Source: CAZXEU01 sp964639665
GTDB taxonomy: Bacteria; Bacteroidota; Rhodothermia; Rhodothermales; Bin80
Reading direction: 5' to 3'
Assembly: GCA_964639665.1 (NCBI GenBank)
Contig: CAZXEU010000022.1
Span: 1-16,487, forward strand
DNA length: 16,487 nucleotides
Below the pieces are notes generated by a model. That model was given only the letters and a program-made list of their open reading frames with translations. It was not told the origin of the DNA and ran no database searches. Shown here piece by piece: positions 7,514 to 15,499 of the stretch (the first letter of the stretch is position 1; each line of letters starts with the position of its first letter). A program made the position numbers and the translations under genes.

Positions 7514-8806
7514 GTGCACAGGCGGGAATTCTTGGCGACAACCGGTGGAGCGCTCGCGCTTGGCGCGGGTGCCTTGGTTCCGCGTCGCGGATCCAGTGGC
7601 AGCCCCTACCGCACCGCCCTTGTTGGATCCGGATGGTGGGGAATGAATATTCTGCGCACCGCGCTGGCATCCGGTACCGCACAGGTGGCTGGATTGTGCG
7701 ACGTGGACGCACGGCAGCTCGACGCGGCTTCAAGCGAAGTGGCGGAGCTGACCGGGACGGTGCCCGGCCGCTATACGGACTACCGCGAACTAATGCAGCA
7801 GGAGCGCCCGGACATCGCCATTATAGCCACGCCCGACCACTGGCACGCGCTGCCTGCGATTGAGGCGATCGAAGCCGGCGCACATCTATATCTCGAGAAG
7901 CCGATATCTCACACGATAGACGAAGGCAAGGCCATTCTTGCCGCTGCACGCGCTGCGGGGCGCAAGGTACAGGTAGGTACACATCGGCGCGTATCTCCGC
8001 ACAATGTCTCTGCGATGCAGTTTCTGAAGTCCGGCGGAGCCGGAGACATAGGCATGGTCAGGGCCTTCGTGCATTACGGCGGTGGGCCTGGCACGCCTAC
8101 GCCCGATGCAGACATTCCGGACGGCCTCGACTGGGATGCCTGGTGCGGCCCCGCGCCTCTACGGGCGTACAACCCGCGCATCCACCCTCGGGGATTTCGT
8201 CAGTATCTGGACTTTGCCAACGGCCAGCTTGGGGACTGGGGCATCCACTGGCTGGACCAGATCCTGTGGTGGAGCGAGGAGCCTTTTCCGCATACCGTCT
8301 ATTCCACGGGGGACCGGCATATCAAGCGGGACGGAACGGATGCTCCGGACACGCAGGTCGCGACGTTTGCGTTTGAGAATTTTACGGCGACGTGGGAGCA
8401 CCGCCTGTACGCCGCAAACAATGCGGAGAAGTCGAATATTGGGTGTTACTTCTACGGCACGAGGGGGACGCTGCACCTGGGATGGAGAGATGGCTGGACG
8501 TTCTATCCGAGCAGCAACTCCGAGCCGGAAATGCGCGAAGAAGCCAGACTCGACAAGCCGGACGACCAGAACATTGCGGGTCTGTGGGATGATCTGATCA
8601 CAAGTATTGAGGAGGACCGGCTTCCCGTCTGCGACATTGAGCATGGTTATCGCGCCACCAACATGTGCCTTCTTGGCATGATTTCGCTTAAGCTCGGCCG
8701 CAGCGTTCGGTGGGATGACGATGCCCAGACCATCCTGGACGACGCGGCCGCCACGGCCCTCATGCGCCGTCCTTACCGTGCCCCCTGGACGTATCCGGGC
8801 TCGTAG
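7514..8806 (+). CDS. Tat-exported Gfo/Idh/MocA family oxidoreductase
   Basis: A 430-aa NAD(P)-dependent oxidoreductase of the sugar/inositol dehydrogenase superfamily. The N-terminus MHRREFLATTGGALALG is a twin-arginine signal (Arg3-Arg4), as in many Bacteroidota relatives, implying export of the folded, cofactor-loaded enzyme. The Rossmann motif GSGWWG is at 38-43, the family EKP motif at 128-130 (LYLEKPISHT), and the DWGIHWLDQILWW segment supplies the His/Asp region of the catalytic domain. The start is GTG 7514, the only one preserving the Tat motif; no good Shine-Dalgarno is visible. It follows the LVIVD-type gene by 27 bp, so receptor, LVIVD-type protein and oxidoreductase may form one operon that captures and modifies a sugar-like compound. 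The substrate is inferred only from family. Confidence 0.9.
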   Translation: MHRREFLATTGGALALGAGALVPRRGSSGSPYRTALVGSGWWGMNILRTALASGTAQVAGLCDVDARQLDAASSEVAELTGTVPGRYTDYRELMQQERPDIAIIATPDHWHALPAIEAIEAGAHLYLEKPISHTIDEGKAILAAARAAGRKVQVGTHRRVSPHNVSAMQFLKSGGAGDIGMVRAFVHYGGGPGTPTPDADIPDGLDWDAWCGPAPLRAYNPRIHPRGFRQYLDFANGQLGDWGIHWLDQILWWSEEPFPHTVYSTGDRHIKRDGTDAPDTQVATFAFENFTATWEHRLYAANNAEKSNIGCYFYGTRGTLHLGWRDGWTFYPSSNSEPEMREEARLDKPDDQNIAGLWDDLITSIEEDRLPVCDIEHGYRATNMCLLGMISLKLGRSVRWDDDAQTILDDAAATALMRRPYRAPWTYPGS

Positions 8807-8970
8807 AACGGCGCTCCGCGATCGCACTCCAGCTCTCGATCCAGCACGGAAGACCTGGTCCAGGAATCCTCCCGGCGAGCCCGTTTGCATTCCCGCACGG
8901 CCTTACCGGCTGCCGCAGGGCTTCGACCGGCTCTTTATCCCGGCCCCGACCACGAATTCTTGCCTCAAGA

Positions 8971-9744
8971 CTATCCGTCCTGCTGCTCGCTGGCCTGCGG
9001 CGCCAAGGCATAGGCGAAGGCGACAGTCCACTGCTTAAGCTTCTTGTACTTGCCGCGCACCGATGCCTGCAAGAATATGTTGACGGGCCAGAGAATGAGC
9101 CGGACCACCAGCGCCAGCATGGTGGATACGACGGCGATGCCCAAACCCACCAGGTCCGATGCCTCGTGCCTGCTGCCGGACATGAACAGAACAAATATGC
9201 CGAGCAGCGTTCCGAGCAGCCCGAGGCTGAGAGCAATGTAAACGGCCGCAGTAATGTACCGGTCTATTTCCTTGTAATTGTCGTGATCAAAATCAATGTA
9301 CCGCGTGGCGTAGTCAATCATGGAATGCGCTGATCCACCCCTGTCCAGCTCCTCCAGGAGCCTGTTACCGGACAGGCGATAGGGATTGCGCGGCTCAGTG
9401 CCGCCAATTGCGGCTGCGAATTCTCTTGTTGTAATGGTTCGGGGATCCAGCTGCAGCAGGTCGCTGCTACCGCGCCACTGCCTGAAGTAGCGGACGTAGG
9501 CGGACGTCAAAAGGAAAAGCCCCAGCAGGAATACGAATCCAAGGGGCCATTCAAAACCCTGCGCATATCCGATCAGGTCCCAAAGGGATCCGGGAAGAAA
9601 ACTGCCCCCGACAGACTCCGCTGCGTCCTGTGCTGCGGGCCCTGCTGAAAGCGCATCCGGCGGAATGACTTCGACAGAATCTGCGACCGCTTGTACTGCA
9701 ACCGCGGCCCATGACGATACAAGGGGAAAGGACATGTTCGACAC
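8971..9744 (-). CDS. ExbB/TolQ/MotA-family proton channel protein
   Basis: Inner-membrane channel subunit of a proton-motive-force motor, last gene of the seven-gene minus-strand cluster. Of 257 aa, residues 1-20 look like a signal peptide or extra membrane segment, TM1 is about 66-83, TM2 about 163-188 (ITAAVYIALSLGLLGTLLGI) and TM3 about 198-226, with the large cytoplasmic loop between TM1 and TM2 as in ExbB. The family pattern GLLGTLLG...GI...T is present; Thr179 and Thr208 align by eye with the conserved TM2 and TM3 threonines. The TM3 glutamate of E. coli ExbB appears absent (GIAVVSTMLALVV), and Arg215 sits in that segment. Start GTG 9744 overlaps the TAG stop of the barrel gene (TAGTG), so translation is probably coupled; ATG 9735 is an alternative. 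No terminator is obvious in the 164 bp after it, where it converges with the oxidoreductase gene. Confidence 0.85.
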   Translation of the reverse strand: MSNMSFPLVSSWAAVAVQAVADSVEVIPPDALSAGPAAQDAAESVGGSFLPGSLWDLIGYAQGFEWPLGFVFLLGLFLLTSAYVRYFRQWRGSSDLLQLDPRTITTREFAAAIGGTEPRNPYRLSGNRLLEELDRGGSAHSMIDYATRYIDFDHDNYKEIDRYITAAVYIALSLGLLGTLLGIFVLFMSGSRHEASDLVGLGIAVVSTMLALVVRLILWPVNIFLQASVRGKYKKLKQWTVAFAYALAPQASEQQDG

Positions 9745-12302
9745 TAATTGGGTTGAACTGGAAGGAACTGGCTATCAACCGCCTGCACATTAACGGTAGA
9801 GGTGAACGCATCCAGTCCTTCCTGGCCCAGGAGGTCCAATACCTCAACCCTGTAAGGTCCAGGCGCCAGTAAGGCAGTAAACCGACCCTCCTGGGAAACG
9901 GCGGCCCTGACTACTTCTTCCCGGCCCTGATAGAACACGACTACCGCCAACGTGGGAGAACTCAAGGGCAACTCTTCCACGGCGCCCTCGATGATGGTGT
10001 TCTTGTATACCGGAATGTCGATTTGCTTGGTCTCGCCAGGATCGGACATGAAGCTGAACGTGGTTCCGGTTGGCAGATCAAGATCCGGTCCACCGATGGA
10101 ACGCGGATCGATGATAACCTGGTATTGCGTGCTCGGAACAAGAAAATCGGCTCTTACTCCGCCATCTTGTGCGTGTTCGACGCGCGCCTTCAAGACGTCG
10201 ATGGCCAATTGCGGCAATAGCGGCTCGTTTTCGTCCCTGCGTCCATCGCGATCCAGATCCACATAGGCTCGCAGGAGCGCACTGCTGTAGGCCCTTGACT
10301 GCCTCGAAAACCGAACTCCGCGACCCAGCTCCATGGAGCCGTACATGCTCTGCAAGTGATACGGATTCACAGGATCAAGAGAAGAATGGCCATTGAAGCT
10401 GACCCAGGGAGCGTCCATGCGGAGCGTAAGTGTCGCAGCAACCGTCTCAGCCGGAAAATCGTAGCCCGCCCGCATTCCGAAGGTTACGGATTGATAGGCG
10501 GAATACACGGTCAGACCTGCAAAGTCGATGTCCTCGTACCGTCCTCCGTCGCCCTGCACGCCAATCCGGCCACGCAATCGGCCTAGGGCGAGATACCGCG
10601 TAAGAACACCCTTCCATTGCGGGCGGGGCTCAATCTGGATCCCGAGCGGGGACCGCGTCATGGTCCGGCCACTGGAAAGGAGCAGATTCAGCCTGCGTGA
10701 CAGTCGCAGGGTGGCGGATCCGTTCAGATTCGTGAATTCGCTACCACCGAAAGACTCGAGGTCGCTGGCATTGAAGAAGATGCTCAGCCGCGAAAAGCTG
10801 GCGCCGAATTGTCCCTGCAACCTGCGACGGTAATACGTAAAGCCCGGTTTGTCCGCGATCTCTACTTCCCCCTGAAGACGCACATTGCCGTAGTAGAGCC
10901 GCAGCGTGCCCCGACCCGCCAGTTCGGGATACGACATCTCGGCCCCTGATGTAACGAGGCCCCATAGATTCTTGGTGACACCAAGGATTGCGGTATGTAG
11001 GGTATCCGCGTACACAAAGCCGCTATGTGCAGACAGACTCTGCGAAAGGCCGTAGCGCGCTTGCGCAAATCCGAACCGTGACTGGTCGAATTGATCCCAT
11101 CCTGCCTGCAGATCCCAGTAAAATGTGCCGGGCGGGGCCAGCTCCTCCGTGATGAACAGATAGCGGGTTTCGACAGTCGGCGACCCTCCTCCTGCGGGCA
11201 CAATTTCCACGTCCGCCCGAGACGTTCCGTAGTAGGCAGGAACGCGAAGGACGTAACGTCCCTGTCCATCCGCCTGTACGCGGTCCACAACTACCCCGCC
11301 AACACTTGCCGATACGAGCGCGTTGGGCTCTGCTACACCCTTGATTTCAGCTTCATGCTGCAAGTTGCGCGTGGAAAGTGGCAGGTTGCTGAGCCGCACG
11401 CCGTCGAAAGACCGGCGCACGGGCCACTGGTACAGACTGTTGCGCCCGATTTCGACCCTGGTAACGGTCGAGGACTCGGGAAAGTCCAGCATGTAGCTCA
11501 TGGCGCGGATCCCCGAATTGACAGTGCCGGATGCACTGCGGGAGAGCGTCCCGTCAGCGCTAATGCGACCCCCAAACGCACTGGCCCGAAGCTGCATGAA
11601 TCCGTTGTAGTTGATGACGCGCTCCTGCCGTTGGGAACGCGTCAATCTGTAACTCATCTGGGTGCCACCCAGAATCTTGCGCGTCCGACCGTAAAGCAGA
11701 GGACCGCGAGCATGGGTCGGAGAAACTGATCTTAGCCGGAATGGCGAAGAATCGCGAGGGAAGACCGAGCTAGACAGGCGGAGACTCAGTATCGCAGTGT
11801 CATACTCCAGTGCACCGGGCTCAAATACCCGTTGGACATTGGGAGGAGTTAGCAGGAAATCCTCGCCATTGTGCAGGAATCCACCCTCCAGCATCTGCTC
11901 CTGGCGCCGAACCTGCCCTCTTACGACATACTGCACTGTGCCTTCCTCAAAATCAACGACGTACACTCCGGCATCATCCCGAGCTCGCACGGTACGCCCT
12001 TCAACCTCCACCGCATGATCAAGTGTTTGAAAGAACGTCACCAGATCGAGGAAGTACGAAGCCGCTTGCTGATCCCAGTAGGCTTGCACCGGACGAAGGG
12101 ACGGCACAACTCCGGACATGACGCTAATTGTCCACGGCGTCTCTTGCATGACGCGAATCGGCCGCAGCCGCTCGCGTGCCTCCTGTCCAAGTGCTGTAGA
12201 TGCAAGGGAGGCGACAGCGCCTGCGAGAATTAGCCACAGCCCAGCCCTTAGGCCAGGACACGCGGTCGAACTCTGTCTACAGTTAGTGCCGGGCCCTTGC
12301 AC
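9744..12302 (-). CDS. Usher-like outer-membrane beta-barrel protein
   Basis: A roughly 850-aa exported protein. A hydrophobic signal (LRAGLWLILAGAVASLAS, cleavage near ALGQ) leads into the mature chain. The stretch DGVRLSNLPL then IKGVAEPNALVSASVGG then GRYVLRVPAYYGTS (about 300-370) follows the PapC/FimD usher order of pre-plug strand and plug ('I-x-G-x-A-x-x-N-A-x-V'). Long runs of alternating beta-strands flank it. At about 686-700 a calcium-loop-like DLDRDGRRDENEP, as in SdrD-B/usher C-terminal domains, starts a region of small beta-sandwiches (FTALLAPGPYRVEVLD). Start: no ATG is available; GGAG at 12312-12315 lies 9 nt from GTG 12302 and 6 nt from TTG 12305, and the frame is open to TTG 12317. 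It lies 119 bp after the lipoprotein gene and overlaps the ExbB-like gene by one base. It could be a secretion or assembly pore; the usher similarity is by eye. Confidence 0.75.
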   Translation of the reverse strand: MQGPGTNCRQSSTACPGLRAGLWLILAGAVASLASTALGQEARERLRPIRVMQETPWTISVMSGVVPSLRPVQAYWDQQAASYFLDLVTFFQTLDHAVEVEGRTVRARDDAGVYVVDFEEGTVQYVVRGQVRRQEQMLEGGFLHNGEDFLLTPPNVQRVFEPGALEYDTAILSLRLSSSVFPRDSSPFRLRSVSPTHARGPLLYGRTRKILGGTQMSYRLTRSQRQERVINYNGFMQLRASAFGGRISADGTLSRSASGTVNSGIRAMSYMLDFPESSTVTRVEIGRNSLYQWPVRRSFDGVRLSNLPLSTRNLQHEAEIKGVAEPNALVSASVGGVVVDRVQADGQGRYVLRVPAYYGTSRADVEIVPAGGGSPTVETRYLFITEELAPPGTFYWDLQAGWDQFDQSRFGFAQARYGLSQSLSAHSGFVYADTLHTAILGVTKNLWGLVTSGAEMSYPELAGRGTLRLYYGNVRLQGEVEIADKPGFTYYRRRLQGQFGASFSRLSIFFNASDLESFGGSEFTNLNGSATLRLSRRLNLLLSSGRTMTRSPLGIQIEPRPQWKGVLTRYLALGRLRGRIGVQGDGGRYEDIDFAGLTVYSAYQSVTFGMRAGYDFPAETVAATLTLRMDAPWVSFNGHSSLDPVNPYHLQSMYGSMELGRGVRFSRQSRAYSSALLRAYVDLDRDGRRDENEPLLPQLAIDVLKARVEHAQDGGVRADFLVPSTQYQVIIDPRSIGGPDLDLPTGTTFSFMSDPGETKQIDIPVYKNTIIEGAVEELPLSSPTLAVVVFYQGREEVVRAAVSQEGRFTALLAPGPYRVEVLDLLGQEGLDAFTSTVNVQAVDSQFLPVQPN

Positions 12303-12311
12303 CAAGCTTCG

Positions 12312-12315
12312 CTCC
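12312..12315 (-). promoter_or_regulatory. Ribosome binding site deciding the barrel-gene start
   Basis: GGAG on the minus strand lies 9 nt before GTG 12302 and 6 nt before TTG 12305. The more upstream candidate TTG 12317 has only AGAGAA directly against it. This favours one of the two downstream, non-ATG starts. Confidence 0.45.
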
Positions 12316-12349
12316 AATTCTCTGGTAGCTATAAACAGGGGCTAATATG

Positions 12350-12415
12350 CGGTATCGCCCCCCGTCGGTGGCAATGCTGCCGATTGCACGCTGCCACCGC
12401 CTAATTCCGATACCG
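12350..12415. repeat. Nested inverted repeat between lipoprotein and barrel genes
   Basis: Outer arms CGGTATCG (12350-12357) and CGATACCG (12408-12415) are perfect 8-bp complements. Inner arms CGGTGGCA (12366-12373) and TGCCACCG (12392-12399) are another perfect 8-bp pair. The two stems are separated by 8 nt on both sides, so the internal loop is symmetrical, and the apical loop is 18 nt. A third, competing pair GCAAT/ATTGC (12371-12375, 12383-12387) overlaps the inner arm. As RNA it would form a long two-stem hairpin in the middle of the operon. No U tract follows, so it is not a classical terminator; RNA processing, stabilisation of the upstream message, or a mobile palindromic element are possible. 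Confidence 0.75.
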
Positions 12416-12421
12416 AGCATA

Positions 12422-14026
12422 CTATTCCGGAATGGAGTCCTGCAGCGCCCGGTAACGCTCCAGGAACGAAGCTACCTTTTCGTTTTGGCCGAGCCTGCGG
12501 TACAAATTCCCCATTTGCATCAGGTAGTCGAGTTGATCCTGTATCTCCAGTCCAGAAAAGACCGCTTCAATCCGGGGCTCAAGCCTAAGCGCTTGCTCGG
12601 GATTGTAGCGAGACAGTCTTAGTGCCTCCACGTAGGCCCTGCCCGTGTACTCGCTACCGAGCTCTGTTACCTGAAGCAGGTAGGTGAATGCAAGAGCCGA
12701 GGCCCCTGACTGAATATGGGCATACGCCCGCTCCATCAGAAACGTGGCATATGCCGCGCGCAGGTCCTCGCGAAACTCGGCGTAAGGCAACGGGTCCATC
12801 GCCAGACTGTCAACCGCTGTTGCAAAGCTGCGCCGCCGTCCGGGCGTTGCCGGCGCATCGCCCGGCCCTTCCAAGGCAGTCACGGCATGCCACAGCGCCT
12901 GTAAAGTATCCAGGGCTGGATCTTCGAATCCGTTGTCGTACGACAGCAAGGCATGATTGTAGCTCGCCTCGAGTCGAGCACTGGGCCGGACAAGTGCCCC
13001 GATAAGGGCAGCCAGCCCGTCGCGCGCGCCAAGCGGATCCTGCTGCGCAGCCGCTCGCAAGCTGTCGAATGTCAGCCTGTTTCCGAAGCTGTGATAGTCC
13101 CACTGGGCCCAAATCAGCTCACGCACGGCGAAATCGCGCTCTTCCGCAGTCCTTGCATAATCCCAGGCATCTGCCAGCGACCGCCTAACACCCTCGCCGT
13201 CACGGCTACGGACAAACATCCGGTATGCCTGATGGTTATAAAAGAACAGAGACGCGCTGTCCACGGGCGGCGGACTTGCTTCGAACGCGAGGCGCGAATC
13301 GTCCAGCACTACCTGCGCTGCCTGCCGCCAGGTGAGTGCGGAAGCAGCCGGCCGTCCCAGGTTGTCCAGTGCAATTGCCATCTCTGCCCAAAACGTGTGG
13401 GCGTTCGCGCGCAGCTTGACCAATTCGCGCAGGATCGCCAGCAACTGCTCCCAGGCGCCCGCCTGTTTGAAGCTTGCGGCTCTAATCCTATATACCTGGG
13501 CCAATTCGTATCGCGCTTCCTCGTGCATCGGATTCATGGAAAGGGCGCGCTCGAACAGCTCCTGTGCTTGCCCCAGCAGCGAAGAAGCAAGCAAGCTGTC
13601 CTCAGATAACTGAGCCCGGGCCGCGCGCTCAAGCACCCCGCGCGCCTCGTTGCGGACCTCGTCGAACTCCGCCGAGCTGCCAGCCTCGCTATGCGCGTCG
13701 AAGTCCGGCAAGGCGGATGGCCCGACCAGGCCCGTCAGCAGGCTGTCCACCCGCTCGAACAGCAGGGTGCCCTCCAGGTAATCTCTCCGCGCCTGGAGTT
13801 CGGCCTCGGCGATGACAAAAGTACTGTCAAAATTGTCCGTGACGTCCTCGATTACGCTATCGTCAACGCCAGGCAGCGGTCTTTCAAGGAATCCGGCCGG
13901 CTCCGGGAGAGGAGCAACCACAACCGGCTCGCTAATTGCACAACCGAACAGCACAAAAACCGAAATCCCCGCAACTGCGACCCGCGACCAAGGGGAACCC
14001 TTCGACCTAGTTGTATGGCGCGCCAT
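12422..14026 (-). CDS. TPR-type outer-membrane lipoprotein
   Basis: A 534-aa predicted lipoprotein. The basic N-terminus and hydrophobic core (VAVAGISVFVLFGC) place the lipidated cysteine at Cys29; the lipobox is slightly unusual with Phe at -2. The mature chain is almost entirely helical. Tetratricopeptide-like repeats are visible, for example AQELFERALSMNPMHEEARYEL... (continuing through AQVYRI) near 150, a repeat around LDNLGRPAASALTWRQA, and a C-terminal one at LMQMGNLYRRLGQNEKVASFLERY. Such proteins scaffold complexes in the periplasm or on the inner leaflet of the outer membrane; CpoB of Tol-Pal and GltE-type proteins of Myxococcus are parallels, not proven relatives. It starts at ATG 14026, 16 bp after the second ExbD-like gene, with weak Shine-Dalgarno. 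A likely role is to tether the inner-membrane motor and linker to the barrel. Confidence 0.75.
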   Translation of the reverse strand: MARHTTRSKGSPWSRVAVAGISVFVLFGCAISEPVVVAPLPEPAGFLERPLPGVDDSVIEDVTDNFDSTFVIAEAELQARRDYLEGTLLFERVDSLLTGLVGPSALPDFDAHSEAGSSAEFDEVRNEARGVLERAARAQLSEDSLLASSLLGQAQELFERALSMNPMHEEARYELAQVYRIRAASFKQAGAWEQLLAILRELVKLRANAHTFWAEMAIALDNLGRPAASALTWRQAAQVVLDDSRLAFEASPPPVDSASLFFYNHQAYRMFVRSRDGEGVRRSLADAWDYARTAEERDFAVRELIWAQWDYHSFGNRLTFDSLRAAAQQDPLGARDGLAALIGALVRPSARLEASYNHALLSYDNGFEDPALDTLQALWHAVTALEGPGDAPATPGRRRSFATAVDSLAMDPLPYAEFREDLRAAYATFLMERAYAHIQSGASALAFTYLLQVTELGSEYTGRAYVEALRLSRYNPEQALRLEPRIEAVFSGLEIQDQLDYLMQMGNLYRRLGQNEKVASFLERYRALQDSIPE

Positions 14027-14042
14027 GAAACAAGCTCAGTTG

Positions 14043-14411
14043 CTATGATCCGACAATTACCAGGAATACCGCATTGCGTCCTGCTTCCTGGACCACACGG
14101 TTCGCCTCGATCAAGATGTTGGCGGGCGCCAACTTGTCGGCTGTAAATTCCACCGTACGGTCAGGATGCGTGTCCGTTACCAAGTCATAGAGCTCCTGTG
14201 CAGTCAGGCTGACTACGGTGTGGTCGGCCGTCGTTTGCGCATACAGGAACTGGCCCGTATTGGAAATGGCAATCTGCAAGGGGTTCAACTGAATCTCGCT
14301 CGCCTCGATCTCCAGGCTTGTGGGCGGTACGACGTCAAAGGAGGGGATGACGGCTACCGCCACCAGCGCGGCCAGAAGGATGAGCACGATATCTACGAGA
14401 GATTCATCCAT
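14043..14411 (-). CDS. ExbD/TolR-like protein (second copy)
   Basis: A 122-aa biopolymer-transport subunit. One N-terminal TM (about 5-24, LVDIVLILLAALVAVAVIP) carries Asp7, placed like the essential proton-carrying Asp25 of ExbD. The periplasmic domain follows the ExbD beta-alpha-beta layout: a strand LQIAISNTGQFLYA, the helix SLTAQELYDLVTD, the strand TVEFTADKLAPANILIEAN and helix VVQEAG, ending in the strand AVFLVIVG. ATG 14411 was chosen: the upstream linker gene stops at 14414-14416, giving TAAGAATG and probable translational coupling. GTG 14444 would add 11 residues, several of them basic, and overlap the linker gene; it cannot be excluded. It shares little sequence with the other ExbD-like protein of this operon. 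Confidence 0.8.
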   Translation of the reverse strand: MDESLVDIVLILLAALVAVAVIPSFDVVPPTSLEIEASEIQLNPLQIAISNTGQFLYAQTTADHTVVSLTAQELYDLVTDTHPDRTVEFTADKLAPANILIEANRVVQEAGRNAVFLVIVGS

Positions 14412-14413
14412 TC

Positions 14414-15487
14414 TTACAGGACCGTGCGCTCTTCCTCTTGCCACCAGGTAAGGAAGATCTCGAAAAACCTCAGTGCTTCAGGGCCTCGTGCTGAAAGGTC
14501 TTCTGACTCTACGAGATTCACGAGCGCTTCATCGTCTCGCCTTACACTTCCCTTCTGAAAGTAGTTTGCTCGGCCCTGCGATCCGGGGTCTATAAAGTAA
14601 AAGATGGCATCGCCGTCCAATAGGGCAATGTGCATGGCTCCGCTTCCCGGCGAATGCATCAATTGCAGCCCGTAGGACATCCCCGACACCATGATCTCCG
14701 TCTTTGCCGTAATGTCATCGGCGGTATACCGGAACAGCGCACGGATGCCGCGGTCCAGCGCCCCCCGGTTGAGCTTCATCCATTCAATCAGTGCATTCGT
14801 CGGGACGGTAAAATCGATTTCGCGCTGTTCAGGCTGCACCTCTTCCCTGGTTGATTCAAGTAGATCCGGAGCATCCCGGCCTTGATCCCTGAAATCAATA
14901 CCCTCGCCGTTCTCCGGTCCCGTCCTGCGCCGAAAGCCGGGGCGGCCTGGACCGGAGATCCTTTCAGCGAACAGACCAGCGCGCAACGTGCGTGTGCTTC
15001 GGCCGTCGTTGTCTCGCGTCACCAAACTGGACGTCAGGTCAATATCGCGGCCGATGAATTCTCCCAGAATGTCGCCCGCTTCAATGTCCAATTCCCCTTG
15101 AGCCAATACGGAGGGAGCCTCTGTGGCGGAATTCTCCAGTAACTCAGTCTCATCAAAATCCGGCTCCGAAAACGTAAAAGCCTCAAAAACCTCCATCAGC
15201 TCTGCAAAGTTATCGACTGCCAGCTGTTCCTCTACCGTCTCCATTTCCTCCGGTTCGGGTGCCTCTGTATCCTCCTCCGACTCCTCATCGTCCGCCACCA
15301 CGTCAGCGAGCGCCTGCAAATCCATCTGCTCCAGCATGATCACTTCTACCGTCCGCTCTGCATAATCCTGGCTGGGAATAGGGATGACGCTGAAGGCGGC
15401 AACCAGCAAGACCGTCAAAGCAAGGAATATCGCTACGGAGGTTCGCCGCCCCCCCTGGTCTTCATATTCGGAAAACGCTGTAGTCAT
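14414..15487 (-). CDS. Single-TM TonB/TolA-like periplasmic linker, novel C-terminal domain
   Basis: A 357-aa inner-membrane protein. A short cytoplasmic N-terminus (ending GGRRT) precedes one TM (about 16-37, SVAIFLALTVLLVAAFSVIP). Then comes a very acidic stretch (about 66-87, DDEESEEDTEAPEPEEMETV), a disordered Gly/Arg/Pro region (RISGPGRPGFRRRTG) and a folded C-terminal domain of about 130 residues (from VPTNALIEWMKLNRGALD to TWWQEEERTVL). This layout is that of TonB or TolA, which carry motor movement across the periplasm, but the linker is acidic rather than Pro/Lys-rich and the C-terminal domain does not show the TonB YP-x-x-A pattern. I do not recognise that domain. ATG 15487 is preferred over GTG 15499 because GAGGG lies 5 nt upstream. 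It follows the first ExbD-like stop by 12 bp. Confidence 0.65.
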   Translation of the reverse strand: MTTAFSEYEDQGGRRTSVAIFLALTVLLVAAFSVIPIPSQDYAERTVEVIMLEQMDLQALADVVADDEESEEDTEAPEPEEMETVEEQLAVDNFAELMEVFEAFTFSEPDFDETELLENSATEAPSVLAQGELDIEAGDILGEFIGRDIDLTSSLVTRDNDGRSTRTLRAGLFAERISGPGRPGFRRRTGPENGEGIDFRDQGRDAPDLLESTREEVQPEQREIDFTVPTNALIEWMKLNRGALDRGIRALFRYTADDITAKTEIMVSGMSYGLQLMHSPGSGAMHIALLDGDAIFYFIDPGSQGRANYFQKGSVRRDDEALVNLVESEDLSARGPEALRFFEIFLTWWQEEERTVL

Positions 15488-15499
15488 GCCGACCCTCAC

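Noticed and set aside
6482..7519. Open reading frame of 345 codons on the minus strand
   Set aside because: It lies opposite the LVIVD-type gene, whose repeats and signal peptide are convincing; the antisense product looks unstructured.
8807..8970. Bidirectional terminator between the convergent oxidoreductase and ExbB-like genes
   Set aside because: Only short direct repeats of ACCGGCT were found; no stem with a T tract could be drawn.
14412..14444. Longer start (GTG 14444) for the second ExbD-like gene
   Set aside because: It has no Shine-Dalgarno and would overlap the linker gene by 31 bp, whereas ATG 14411 follows its stop directly; kept only as an alternative.
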